Part shown: piece by piece, positions 55,821 to 64,000 of the stretch
Layout: each line of letters begins with the position of its first letter
Numbering within the stretch: the first letter of the stretch is position 1
DNA from: Blautia faecicola
GTDB lineage: Bacteria; Bacillota; Clostridia; Lachnospirales; Lachnospiraceae
Assembly (NCBI RefSeq): GCF_004123145.1
Contig: NZ_SDKC01000001.1
Coordinates: 3,071,501 to 3,135,500, forward strand
Direction of reading: 5' to 3'
DNA length: 64,000 nt
The notes under the pieces: model-generated
Database searches by the model: none
Seen by the model: only the letters and a program-made list of their open reading frames with translations
Told to the model about the DNA's origin: nothing
Translations under genes and position numbers: made by a program

Positions 55821-56780
55821 TTAATAGTCAGCCTCCGTACATTCACCCGTTCTCGCATTTACATAGATCATTCCTACCCGTGTAAAATGATCTCCATTCA
55901 CATATCGCTGTAATAACACATAATAATATGGGAAATCTTCCGTCGGCTCATCGGCCACCCAGATTACATATTCATACACATCACTGCCTGCCTTTACTAT
56001 CTCTCCATTTTTTCTTCCAAAATAGTTTTCCGCATATTTGATCACCTGTGCCTCCGATATGTAGTTTTTACTGTTCGGATCTGTCCAAACACCTGATGAA
56101 TTTACATAATATCCACCAATCCAGGTGTTTGTTGCCATGACACCATTGGCATACATGTAATACCAGTTTCCATTAATCACATGCCAACCTTCTCCAACCA
56201 TCACTCCACTCGTCTGGAAATAATACCAGTCTCCTCCGATCTGTCTCCAGCCGGTCACCATCCAGCCATCTTTATCGAAGAAATACCACTGACCTTTGAT
56301 CATTTCCCAGCCATTTCTTGTGTAGCCTCCGTCTGCATGACGATACCACCAGCGGCTTCCGCTCTGTACCCAGCCTTCCTGTACTTTCGTCTTTCCCTGT
56401 ACCCACGCTCCACTGCTGTTCACATAAGAATTGCCGATCCAGGCGTCTGCTGCCATTTCCCCACTCGCATACATATAGAACCAGTTTCCATTGATGACAT
56501 GCCAGCCTTCTCCAAGCATCGCTCCGCTTGACTGGAAGTAGTACCATTCTCCCCCGATATACTGCCAGCCGGTTGCCATATATCCGTTCTTATTAAACCA
56601 GTACCAGTTCCCATTGATCTGTTTCCACTGGTTTGCCGGATAACTTCCGTTATCTTCCTCATACCACCAGCCTACGCTGTTCTTTTTCCATGATGCGGCG
56701 CTGACCGTCATCGGAGTAAGGCTTGTTGCCAGAATCGTTCCGGCGAGTAACAGACTGCAAAATTGTTTCATTCTTTTCAT
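55821..56780 (-). CDS. Secreted cell-wall-binding repeat protein, tandem paralogue
   Basis: 319 residues. Signal peptide and repeat array almost identical to the neighbour at 54576, but the C-terminal 80 residues differ: NYISEAQVIKYAENYFGRKNGEIVKAG..., with no module in common. Evidence for duplication plus exchange of the C-terminal part. Start follows GGAGG. Confidence 0.85.
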   Translation of the reverse strand: MKRMKQFCSLLLAGTILATSLTPMTVSAASWKKNSVGWWYEEDNGSYPANQWKQINGNWYWFNKNGYMATGWQYIGGEWYYFQSSGAMLGEGWHVINGNWFYMYASGEMAADAWIGNSYVNSSGAWVQGKTKVQEGWVQSGSRWWYRHADGGYTRNGWEMIKGQWYFFDKDGWMVTGWRQIGGDWYYFQTSGVMVGEGWHVINGNWYYMYANGVMATNTWIGGYYVNSSGVWTDPNSKNYISEAQVIKYAENYFGRKNGEIVKAGSDVYEYVIWVADEPTEDFPYYYVLLQRYVNGDHFTRVGMIYVNARTGECTEADY

Positions 56781-56915
56781 GTGTTTTCCTCCTTCGTTTT
56801 AAACATTTCATTTTCACACTTCTTTTGTTTTCCACGGTAATTGTTAATTCTATTTTACAGATTCCAGTTGTGTTTTATCAATCTGTATCCTGTTTTGTGT
56901 CAGGTTTTTTCTCTT

Positions 56916-57119
56916 CTAAAACGCTATTCTCTCCGATGCTATCCCTGCATCTCTTTCATATAACACGTTAATCGCATTATTACTCTGAGCGTTCCTTGCA
57001 ACACGTAAGCTGAATTCCCATCCTGTAATGCACACAAGAACCAGCAGACCCACAACTATAGCTGCCAAACATATATTTTCCTTAAAAAAATTCACTGTCT
57101 TCGTCATCAAATTCTTCAT
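56916..57119 (-). CDS. Small single-pass membrane protein overlapping the 10-TM gene
   Basis: 67 residues from the chosen start. One membrane helix (NICLAAIVVGLLVLVCITGW, about residues 16-35) and a charged C-terminus. Starts inside the last codons of the gene at 57082 in another frame; GGAAGATAGAG upstream may serve as a ribosome site. Unknown function, possibly a partner of the 10-TM protein. Confidence 0.6.
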   Translation of the reverse strand: MKNLMTKTVNFFKENICLAAIVVGLLVLVCITGWEFSLRVARNAQSNNAINVLYERDAGIASERIAF

Positions 57120-58644
57120 CTCTATCTTCCATCTCCTCATCCATGCACCTTAGCACATTAACTTTTGCATAACATTGGCAAATCTCTTGTTTCATCTTAT
57201 TTTCCGGATCATCCGGAAGAATCCATCTATCCTCAACAAATTCAAGAATAAATCGTTTTTCACGAATTCGAAAATCTTGAGGCTTAAATACACAGAACTC
57301 TCTGCCTTCCAGTTCACACCAGTATGCATCACATGAGATTTCGCATCCAGAGCCGATAATCGTTACCTCATCATACCATAGTTCTTCTCTGTATGGCTCA
57401 TCAAACTCATCAAAAATCTGGTATGAATCTTGTTTGCCAAGTAGTGTTTCAGCCAAGACAAATGCACTGTCCGGGCACTTATTTTTCTGTATTTGAAGGT
57501 TCTCCAGCGCACAGAATACGATTAACGCAAATGCCATCCAATCTGTAAAACCCGTTTCCCTAAGGAAAGGCAATCCTACAGGACATGGAAATCCAAAAGC
57601 ATACAGTGTACCTGACACCACATCATTAAAAAACATCACGGTTGCCGTTGCATAGAGCAGCCAGTTTTTATGAATTCGTCCATTCTTTATTCCAAGCATT
57701 TTAACCAACACGCACAGCAGACATACCATTGCCAGCAGCACTACAATTACCGAAATCCATCCCCCGTAATATAGCAACTGCAGAATCGGTTTGTTCCAGT
57801 TTAACAGCCACGAATGCACGGAAGCTGAATTTCTCAGATAACCGGATGTACCCCAAAATGATGCATGAGCAACGACTTCACGGATGACCGCTTTTATCTC
57901 ATTCCAGTTTTCACCACACATGAAAGTAGAAAATTCCTTCCCCCAGTTGTTGCATTGTAACAGTAACAAATACACACTGAATATCACATAGGAAAGAACA
58001 GCGGCGACAATTTCCCCCTTACGAAGCCGTGCATCATTGATTGCATATTTCCAGACTGCCAGAATCAGCGTTGCACTGTTGAAAACGACAAGATCTATCA
58101 GCCATATATTTGCCATCGGTCTGAACAGCAGGATTCCCTCTAAAGTAAGTCCAATAATAGAAATACAGCCATATAGAATCGACTGGAATCTGAAACGTTC
58201 CTGTCTCATCCTTGCAAAAATCTTGTCTATATGAAGTGGAAACCATACAATCGTCCATACACCATATACATATTTTTTATGAATTATAAACGTCCCCAAT
58301 ACAATTTCTTTCTGTGTATAAATCGAAACATAATCCGTTCCCATTTCCAGTAAAAGAGCCAGCATCATCAGTATTCCGGTAACAGCCGTACCTGCTACAC
58401 AAGCTCTTGTGTCATCACCAAATATTTCAAAATCAAATACCAGCTCTTTAAGAAAGAAAAAGAAGCCTGTACAGAGTGCAGTGATTGCAAAATTTTTCAG
58501 GAAATAGAAATCTCCATAGGTATCACTGAAACTGTTCTGGTGAATAAACGTATTCAGCCAGATCAGTCCTAATACAAGTAAGATTCCCAATACAATATCT
58601 TTTTTTGTTGTGTCTTTTTGAAAGAATTTTATCTTCGTCAACAT
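57082..58644 (-). CDS. Ten-helix membrane protein of unknown family
   Basis: 520 residues. About 10 membrane helices (from VLGILLVLGLIWLNTFIH, about 18-36, to WMAFALIVFCALENLQI, about 375-392), then a soluble domain of about 130 residues ending in a very acidic tail (EEMEDRDEEFDDEDSEFF). I do not recognise the family. Lies between a zinc-ribbon gene and the small membrane gene on the same strand, 17 bp from the former, so probably co-transcribed. Start follows GGAGGG. Confidence 0.7.
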   Translation of the reverse strand: MLTKIKFFQKDTTKKDIVLGILLVLGLIWLNTFIHQNSFSDTYGDFYFLKNFAITALCTGFFFFLKELVFDFEIFGDDTRACVAGTAVTGILMMLALLLEMGTDYVSIYTQKEIVLGTFIIHKKYVYGVWTIVWFPLHIDKIFARMRQERFRFQSILYGCISIIGLTLEGILLFRPMANIWLIDLVVFNSATLILAVWKYAINDARLRKGEIVAAVLSYVIFSVYLLLLQCNNWGKEFSTFMCGENWNEIKAVIREVVAHASFWGTSGYLRNSASVHSWLLNWNKPILQLLYYGGWISVIVVLLAMVCLLCVLVKMLGIKNGRIHKNWLLYATATVMFFNDVVSGTLYAFGFPCPVGLPFLRETGFTDWMAFALIVFCALENLQIQKNKCPDSAFVLAETLLGKQDSYQIFDEFDEPYREELWYDEVTIIGSGCEISCDAYWCELEGREFCVFKPQDFRIREKRFILEFVEDRWILPDDPENKMKQEICQCYAKVNVLRCMDEEMEDRDEEFDDEDSEFF

Positions 58645-58661
58645 GCTCCCTCCTTACGCTA

Positions 58662-59209
58662 CTATTTCCATGCAATAAACGTATCGTGATAATCTCCGGT
58701 CAGGCTTGTCCAGTTTGTATTGTCCATAGCATAACTGGTGTATATCGTTCCATCATAATCCCAGATTCGTTTTGAAAACAGCGGCGGTTCTGTCTGTGTT
58801 TCCTCTTCAACCGGATCAGTTGTATCGGTACTTTCAATTTCATTTGTTTCCTCTTCATTGTCATTTGCTTCAGCAACGGTATCCTCATTTACCGATTCGG
58901 TTTCATTTGTTTTTGCAGAGTTCCGCAGGATTACAAAAGCTCCTGCCCCAACAAGGGTAAGGGTCAAAAGTCCTACAACCACCGGAACAACCCATTTCTT
59001 TTTTCCTGGCTGTCCCGTTCGAGGAAGAGGTGCCGTTCTTGATGGGTCAGAATAGGATGCAGATACCGGTTCTCCGCACCTCTCGCAAAACGCATATCCG
59101 GCTTTCAATTCCGTCCCACATATTCTGCATCTTCCTGTAACCTGCTTCCACATCGTTCACAAAATTTGCTTCCCGGTGGCAATTCGAGACCACAATTTGT
59201 ACACTTCAT
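58662..59209 (-). pseudogene. Zinc-ribbon single-pass membrane protein, frameshifted
   Basis: Translating from ATG 59209, which has GGAGGAG upstream, gives a complete first zinc ribbon MKCTNCGLELPPGSKFCERC, then runs into a stop. One base later the other frame continues with a second ribbon CRICGTELKAGYAFCERCG, a membrane helix (VVPVVVGLLTLTLVGAGAFVI) and an acidic, Thr/Glu-rich external tail, and ends at 58662. The break lies where GGAAAGCAG would be expected but GGAAGCAG is present. Either a real frameshift or a sequence error; an alternative start at 59153 would give a 163-residue protein with one ribbon. Confidence 0.75.
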
Positions 59210-59320
59210 TTTTCTCCTCCGGTTCCTTTTATTTTCTACATATTATATATTTATTACATTTTATGTATCTCCACAATATGTGTCACGCCTTGTGTCGGTT
59301 TATATACTCAAACGCACCTT

Positions 59321-61060
59321 TTATTTCACGTACGCCTGTATATTTTCCTCTGTAATCGGGTGCGCATCGTTATACTCTATAGCAAAAATTTCTCCGCTTA
59401 CATGTTCTTCCTTCCAGTTTTCGTACGCCTCCTGTGTTGTTTCCTGATTATTCAGATACCAGGTTTCACCATCTGTAAAACTGGATATCCATCTTGCCTG
59501 TGAAACGAGTTTTCCATCCGACAGTGTAAAATATTCTTCCAGGTCTACTCCCATGTGACCGTAACTCGACAGGATTAGCCCATCCGAAGGATAGCTTGCA
59601 AAACTTCCGTAAGTTCCGGATGTTCCTCCGGCATATACTACTTTTCCATTCACAAGAGTATACACATCTCCTCCTACCACAGAATATGTAGCCCGTATAA
59701 TCACAAGTTCCATCGAACCGTCTCCGTCAACATCATATACGAAAAACCGTGGTGCGTCGCATCCCGGCATATCACTCTTATACCCTCCGTTCCGCAAGAA
59801 CTGTGCGTATGCAGTTTTCCATTCCTGATCGGATGTCTGTGTCTTTTCGGTATTCTTTTTCGCCGATTTACTTTCCACTTTCTTCCAGTCTGTCAGCCAT
59901 GTACATTCCTTTTCGTATGCTTCGTACTCCTCTTCCGTAATTGTACGGTCTGTTCCTTTGGATGTATCCCGCACTTTATATACCGGCAGATAGGTATTCA
60001 GATCAACCTCCATATTTACCGCGAAACTTTCCGTCATTTTCGTTCCGTCCATTATGTGATATTCCAGACTCGCAGACATTTCCGACGGTCTGACGCTGTC
60101 ATATGCAAGCGCCTTATATTTTGAGGAATAACCGAGTCCATAACAGGTTGTAAAATCATCCGCCAGATAGACTTTTCCATCTTCTCCGATTGTATATACC
60201 TGATAGATCTCATAATCATCCCAACTTGTTCCCGGAGTAAGAATCAGTTCTCTTCTGCCATCCTGATCAATGTCCAGCAGGCAATATTGAAGTTCTGTAA
60301 TGGTCCAGTCTGTAATATTGGATTCATATTGTTTTTCCTGCAGGAAAGTGTTCCAGATTTCCGTGTCGTCCACCGTCTTTGCAGGGATTTCCGTTGAGGA
60401 CTTTGCCGGTGTTGATGGCGTTGTCCGATATTTTCCCCATTCACAGATAAAAACGCTTTTACTGTTTCCTGTCTGCTCTCCAAAGTCTCCGGCACTCCAC
60501 GTTCCATCTGAATATTTATCATAATATCTTGCATAATCATTATTTGAATTTTTATTGCTCGGCTCTCCGGTATGCCAGTTTGTAAACGTTCCGATCTCAC
60601 CGTTATCCCATATCCATTCTTCTGATTCTTTGTCTGTAAATCCAAAGTAGGCACTCTCATAATCAACGTTTTTCTTAAGATACGAATACACAAAGTCGTT
60701 TTCTTCTTTGCTCGTAATCGTTGCAAGATAACCGCCCTTCAATTCACAGTATTGTCTGGCTTCTTTCCAGGTAGTTATATCATCCGGATTGTAAACATAA
60801 TAGTGATGACCATTGAATTCCGCTGCATCATCCGGAATGCCTGTTTGCTCTGTTGTTTCCTGTGAAGTTTCAGATGTTGTTTCTGCACTGTCTGCCGGCG
60901 TATCCGAGTCTGTTTCCGATTGGCTCAAACCAGGGATTTTCACGACACCCATATATACAAGGAGTTCTCCGGTTCCAATCCCAAGCAATATTATCACCAG
61001 CGCCAGTAAAACACCTTTTATCACTCTGTTTTTGTTTCTTTTTTGATTTTCCCTGTTCAT
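59321..61060 (-). CDS. Membrane-anchored C-type lectin-like protein with the shared C-terminal module
   Basis: 579 residues. N-terminal membrane anchor (about 15-38, VIKGVLLALVIILLGIG). A C-type lectin domain follows at about 80-215: GHHYYVYNPDDITTWKEARQYCELKGG, EWIWDNGEIGTFTNWHTGEPSN and VFICEWGK. After a linker the C-terminal module (about 430-579) matches that of the wall-binding protein at 54576 (YAQFLRNGGY, DVDGDGSMELVII, YHLGVDLEEYFTL-like, ITEENIQAYVK). ATG 61060 is preferred because GTGGAGA is upstream; an in-frame ATG is at 61111. Likely faces the outside and binds a glycan or protein. Confidence 0.82.
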   Translation of the reverse strand: MNRENQKRNKNRVIKGVLLALVIILLGIGTGELLVYMGVVKIPGLSQSETDSDTPADSAETTSETSQETTEQTGIPDDAAEFNGHHYYVYNPDDITTWKEARQYCELKGGYLATITSKEENDFVYSYLKKNVDYESAYFGFTDKESEEWIWDNGEIGTFTNWHTGEPSNKNSNNDYARYYDKYSDGTWSAGDFGEQTGNSKSVFICEWGKYRTTPSTPAKSSTEIPAKTVDDTEIWNTFLQEKQYESNITDWTITELQYCLLDIDQDGRRELILTPGTSWDDYEIYQVYTIGEDGKVYLADDFTTCYGLGYSSKYKALAYDSVRPSEMSASLEYHIMDGTKMTESFAVNMEVDLNTYLPVYKVRDTSKGTDRTITEEEYEAYEKECTWLTDWKKVESKSAKKNTEKTQTSDQEWKTAYAQFLRNGGYKSDMPGCDAPRFFVYDVDGDGSMELVIIRATYSVVGGDVYTLVNGKVVYAGGTSGTYGSFASYPSDGLILSSYGHMGVDLEEYFTLSDGKLVSQARWISSFTDGETWYLNNQETTQEAYENWKEEHVSGEIFAIEYNDAHPITEENIQAYVK

Positions 61061-61118
61061 CATATCTCCACTTCTCCCAGACCCGCATTTTCTTTTCTTC
61101 ATTTGCCCCATTATCTAT

Positions 61119-61439
61119 CTACGATTCCTCTTTCATCATTCTCTTACACTTCTGTAATGCTGCTTCCGCTTCTGATCGGGAAAATTTGTTTATTTTTCCA
61201 TTCACCAGCTCAACCGCTTTCCAATAAGGCTCCCATGAAATCTCCAGATACTGTTCCATAAGTGGTTCCGCTTCCGCGTAATTCTGCTGTTCCATAAGTG
61301 TATATGCCCTATCCGCTTTTTGAAAACGTTCCTGCTGCCTGTTATCTGCATAAGACAAAACAAAACAGATTCCAAAGCCAATCACAATCAACACCTTTTG
61401 TTTCATTACTATCTCTTTTATCCTTTGCATTTTCTTCAA
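61119..61439 (-). CDS. Small membrane-anchored protein, TPR-like
   Basis: 106 residues from a TTG start with AAGGAGG 6 bases upstream (no ATG fits as well). One hydrophobic segment (about 13-28) and a helical soluble part with AYTLMEQQNYAEAEPLMEQYLEI, which looks like a TPR unit. Unknown function. Follows the PHP gene by 20 bp and precedes the lectin gene by about 60. Confidence 0.65.
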   Translation of the reverse strand: MKKMQRIKEIVMKQKVLIVIGFGICFVLSYADNRQQERFQKADRAYTLMEQQNYAEAEPLMEQYLEISWEPYWKAVELVNGKINKFSRSEAEAALQKCKRMMKEES

Positions 61440-61459
61440 TCGACCTCCTTTTGTTTTTC

Positions 61460-62383
61460 TTATTTTTTCTCTGTTTTTTTAATCAGAACCCCCTTCTTCA
61501 TTAAGTTCGCCTTATGTAACGCCTTCTCCATGTTCTGATACAGTTCCATTCCATTCTCCACAGAAGAAAAAGGCTGGTCTTCACGATGGCGATCTGATGA
61601 TGCCGAAGCAAATAACCCGTGTTCTTCTGCCATATGTTTTAAAAAAGACAGTTTCTCTGGATTTTTCAGATAACGCTCATAATAGACTTCCATTCCGGCA
61701 ACCGTACCAGCCGCAGATTTGAACTTCATAATCAGATCTTCGATTTCTGCTTCACTCATCATATATCCATACGGATGTGCCAGGATCGGTATGCCACCCG
61801 AAGAACGTATCTGCCGGACAACAGCAGCAGTCGGGGCATACTTTATGAATCGTGTCGCCGGAATATAGTACGGACTGAAGTTTCCGATATGATGATCAAA
61901 AGCATCGTCCATGTCCTTCGCATATCCTTTCTTAATCAGAACGTCAGCGATTTTGTGTCTGCCCGTATGTCCCGTTAATTTTTGAGAAGCTTCCACTTCT
62001 TCCAGACTGACGTCAATCCCACGTTCTGCCAGTTGTTGTAAAATCGCGAGAACATACTGCTGCTTTCCTTCTTCGATGTTTGCGAAAATCTCCTTAAAAT
62101 CGTTCGGATCAACGCCATCCGGAAACAGACCCACAACATGAACTTCCGTCGCATCTTTTCGCTCCGCGATCCAATATGTCGTTGAAAATTCACATCCTGG
62201 AATCACCATCATTTTTCCTACCTTTTGGGGTTTCGTAAAAGAAAACAAATTATGATCGGTCAGTGCTATTGCTGCCAAACCTGCCTTTTCTGCCAGTCGT
62301 ATCACTTCATCCGGAGTGTTATAACCATCACTCTTAGTAGAATGAAGATGTAGATCGGCTCTCTTCTTTTCATTTGTGTTCAT
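61460..62383 (-). CDS. PHP-domain phosphoesterase
   Basis: 307 residues. The metal-binding residues are in DLHLHSTKSDG, LTDHN, PGCEFS, HPYG and SSDRH, as in the PHP family (YciV/RNase AM-like). Candidate activities are nuclease or phosphatase. Start 62383 has GGAGGG 7 bases upstream; a longer frame starts at 62398. Probably first gene of an operon with the TPR-like and lectin genes. Confidence 0.87.
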   Translation of the reverse strand: MNTNEKKRADLHLHSTKSDGYNTPDEVIRLAEKAGLAAIALTDHNLFSFTKPQKVGKMMVIPGCEFSTTYWIAERKDATEVHVVGLFPDGVDPNDFKEIFANIEEGKQQYVLAILQQLAERGIDVSLEEVEASQKLTGHTGRHKIADVLIKKGYAKDMDDAFDHHIGNFSPYYIPATRFIKYAPTAAVVRQIRSSGGIPILAHPYGYMMSEAEIEDLIMKFKSAAGTVAGMEVYYERYLKNPEKLSFLKHMAEEHGLFASASSDRHREDQPFSSVENGMELYQNMEKALHKANLMKKGVLIKKTEKK

Positions 62384-62624
62384 TTTATCCCTCCTCATTT
62401 TTTTGATGTATTTATTATACCATGCTTTTTATCGTTTTAGTTATAGAATTAAAATCGTGTTTATTTTGATTTTGCAATTTTTATAAATTTTATTTTTAAA
62501 TCTAATTTTATTATTTTTGAAATTTTTCCTTGCTTTCTCTAGACTTTAGAAGTATACTAAAGATACTTTACAAAACAGCACTATATCATAATATTTTTCT
62601 GTATAGGAGGGCATACAACATCCG
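62384..62624. other. Divergent promoter region
   Basis: About 240 bp, strongly AT-rich, between the PHP gene and the XRE-like regulator. No gene or named element seen. Confidence 0.5.
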
Positions 62625-63779
62625 ATGAGTAACGATACTTTTAACTACAATATGTTTGTAAAACACAATCTAATTAAATGGCGTGACGCTTTTGAAACAA
62701 CCAATCATGTTACTTTAAATTACACTGCTATTGCAAATGCGTTGCAAACGCATTTCAACATCTCAACATCTACGCAAAAAGTCGCAGCCATGTTTAACAG
62801 CCAGTCTCCCAGAGAAATCAAGCTTCAGGAATTGGTTGCAATTGCTCAGATTTTTGACATCCCTTTATGGGATCTGTGCCAGTATCCCAATAACCCCGAT
62901 TCAGGAATCAATACCTACTCTCTGACCAAACAGACCAAAGACAGCAACGGTTCTGTTCACGAATTGCGTAACCACTATTATTTTACAGAAGAAGGACAAT
63001 ATTACTATTGCTACTACTTCAAACCAAAAGACTTTCAAAACCGTATCAAGCCAGTGGAAGATTTGCCTATTGAAGAAGCCAGAATGTCCATTTCCCTAAA
63101 AGACGGACATACAATGGTCACGTTGGAGGAAATGAAATCCGGTACAACCTTTTACGGCGACCCTATGCCATCATTCTTATTAACAGGTCCTTTATATCAA
63201 TATGAAAATCAAAACATGGCATACAGTTTCATCGCAGACAAAACAGGAAACCGTGTCATGGCTCTAATGTTCACTTTTTTAAACTTAAGTGCTGATATCC
63301 GCTATTATATGACAGTAGGAATGATGACTTTCTCCCAAAACCAGACTCATGAACCTTTATTCCAGAAAATGGCCGTTTTCAGAGTACAACAGAACTATCA
63401 GGACGAAAAAAACGCAGAAGTGCTCCGGGGTATTCTCGCTCTTAATTCTTCCCCACTGCTTCTTGATGAAGATACCATTGCCAGACTGGAAGAAGATGAT
63501 GTTATGCGCAAGTTATTATCAGAAGGCAAAAGTCCCAAACGATATTACGCATATAACGAAGCCGTATTGCGAGACTCCTTTACCCTGCCCGACAGTAAAG
63601 AGCGAACACGTATTCTTCTCCAATTACGCAAAAACAGTCTTTACCCTGCTCAGGAAGTCGTATCTGAAACAGATGCTTTTACAGACTTCATAAAACACTA
63701 TCAAGTCAGTCAACTTCACAAACAGCAGCTTAAATCCGACCATTCTGGCACCTGTTCAAAGTTTGGAAAGGAGATTTAA
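62625..63779 (+). CDS. XRE-like helix-turn-helix protein with a large unknown domain
   Basis: 384 residues. N-terminal helix-turn-helix (about 12-90) with YTAIANALQTHFNISTSTQKVAAMFN and REIKLQELVAIAQIFDIPLWDLCQ. The remainder (about 100-384) has YYYCYYFKPKDF, MALMFTFLNLSADIRYY and a C-terminal helical part, and belongs to no family that I recognise. Start follows AGGAGG with a longer gap. A second gene begins 3 bp after its stop, so the two are coupled. Confidence 0.7.
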   Translation: MSNDTFNYNMFVKHNLIKWRDAFETTNHVTLNYTAIANALQTHFNISTSTQKVAAMFNSQSPREIKLQELVAIAQIFDIPLWDLCQYPNNPDSGINTYSLTKQTKDSNGSVHELRNHYYFTEEGQYYYCYYFKPKDFQNRIKPVEDLPIEEARMSISLKDGHTMVTLEEMKSGTTFYGDPMPSFLLTGPLYQYENQNMAYSFIADKTGNRVMALMFTFLNLSADIRYYMTVGMMTFSQNQTHEPLFQKMAVFRVQQNYQDEKNAEVLRGILALNSSPLLLDEDTIARLEEDDVMRKLLSEGKSPKRYYAYNEAVLRDSFTLPDSKERTRILLQLRKNSLYPAQEVVSETDAFTDFIKHYQVSQLHKQQLKSDHSGTCSKFGKEI

Positions 63780-63782
63780 AAT

Positions 63783-64000
63783 ATGGATAAGATTTTAAAA
63801 GCTGTTGATGTTTCTGTTTGGTTTGACCACAAAGGTGGATTCCGACCGTCCAGATGCCACATGGGTTCCCAGATACTGGATTTGCATGTTTTACAGGAGA
63901 TTGTCGAAGAAGATACCATTCGTTACATCTGTAAATGCGATGACGATGATGACTGGGAATACTCATATAAAACATTCGTTTTTATCAAGAAAGACTTGCG
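63783..64000 (+). CDS. Partial gene of unknown function, cut by the window end
   Basis: 72 residues seen: MDKILKAVDVSVWFDHKGGF..., with acidic CDDDDDWEY near the end. No family recognised. Start follows AAGGAG. Translationally linked to the XRE-like gene. Confidence 0.55.
   Translation, partial: MDKILKAVDVSVWFDHKGGFRPSRCHMGSQILDLHVLQEIVEEDTIRYICKCDDDDDWEYSYKTFVFIKKDL

Noticed and set aside
54900-56800. Near-identical blocks as a DNA repeat array
   Set aside because: They are the wall-binding repeats of two paralogous genes, not an independent element.

Overview
The window looks like chromosome from a Lachnospiraceae-type gut clostridium. I judge this from the Firmicutes order of the transcription/translation genes, the clostridial form of RpoB and RpoC with acidic tails, AGGAGG ribosome sites, a CIRCE heat-shock operator, choline-binding-type cell wall repeats and a domain-swapped GH3 glycosidase. 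The genus cannot be fixed from the sequence alone.

Layout: 0-4.5 kb holds a C39-like cysteine-peptidase-fold protein, a histidine phosphatase, and a BlaI/BlaR1-like pair divergent from a lipoprotein gene. 4.6-9 kb is a very large YhgE/Pip membrane protein with a divergent TetR regulator. 9.4-12.8 kb carries a MATE exporter, an AlkD-like repair protein and a YitT membrane protein. 12.9-18.2 kb is a two-component system plus a FtsX-type ABC transporter, followed by a 166-bp MITE and a complete IS66-family element (18622-21393) with 8-bp target duplications. This whole block lies between two near-identical 64-bp copies of the tuf terminator region.

21.5-38 kb (minus strand) is the core block rpmG-secE-nusG-rplK-rplA / rplJ-rplL / rpoB-rpoC / rpsL-rpsG-fusA-tuf. 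Its control signals are unusually easy to read: consensus promoters, an L10 leader with attenuator, two L1-binding mimics, and an rpoC terminator whose stem contains the -35 box of the str promoter.

38-52.4 kb is mostly carbohydrate metabolism and housekeeping: a ROK fructokinase-like kinase, ManA, a second MATE exporter, an AraC regulator, dCMP deaminase, a CbpA/DnaJ-like chaperone and CIRCE-controlled Hsp20, then a beta-helix protein, an aldose-epimerase-like protein, a domain-swapped GH3 glycosidase and a sorbitol/xylitol-type dehydrogenase.

52.8-64 kb is accessory: a MerR gene destroyed by a MITE, a small conserved-looking protein, two tandem cell-wall-binding-repeat proteins, a 10-TM protein with a small overlapping gene, a frameshifted zinc-ribbon protein, a C-type-lectin protein sharing its C-terminal module with one wall-binding protein, a PHP phosphoesterase, and an XRE-like regulator with a partner gene cut by the window end.

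Two families of small non-coding repeats run through the window: the 166-bp CTAG-targeting MITE (3 copies) and a GTAACTGTTCAG...CTGAATAGTTAC palindromic element (4 copies). No rRNA, tRNA or CRISPR array was seen.
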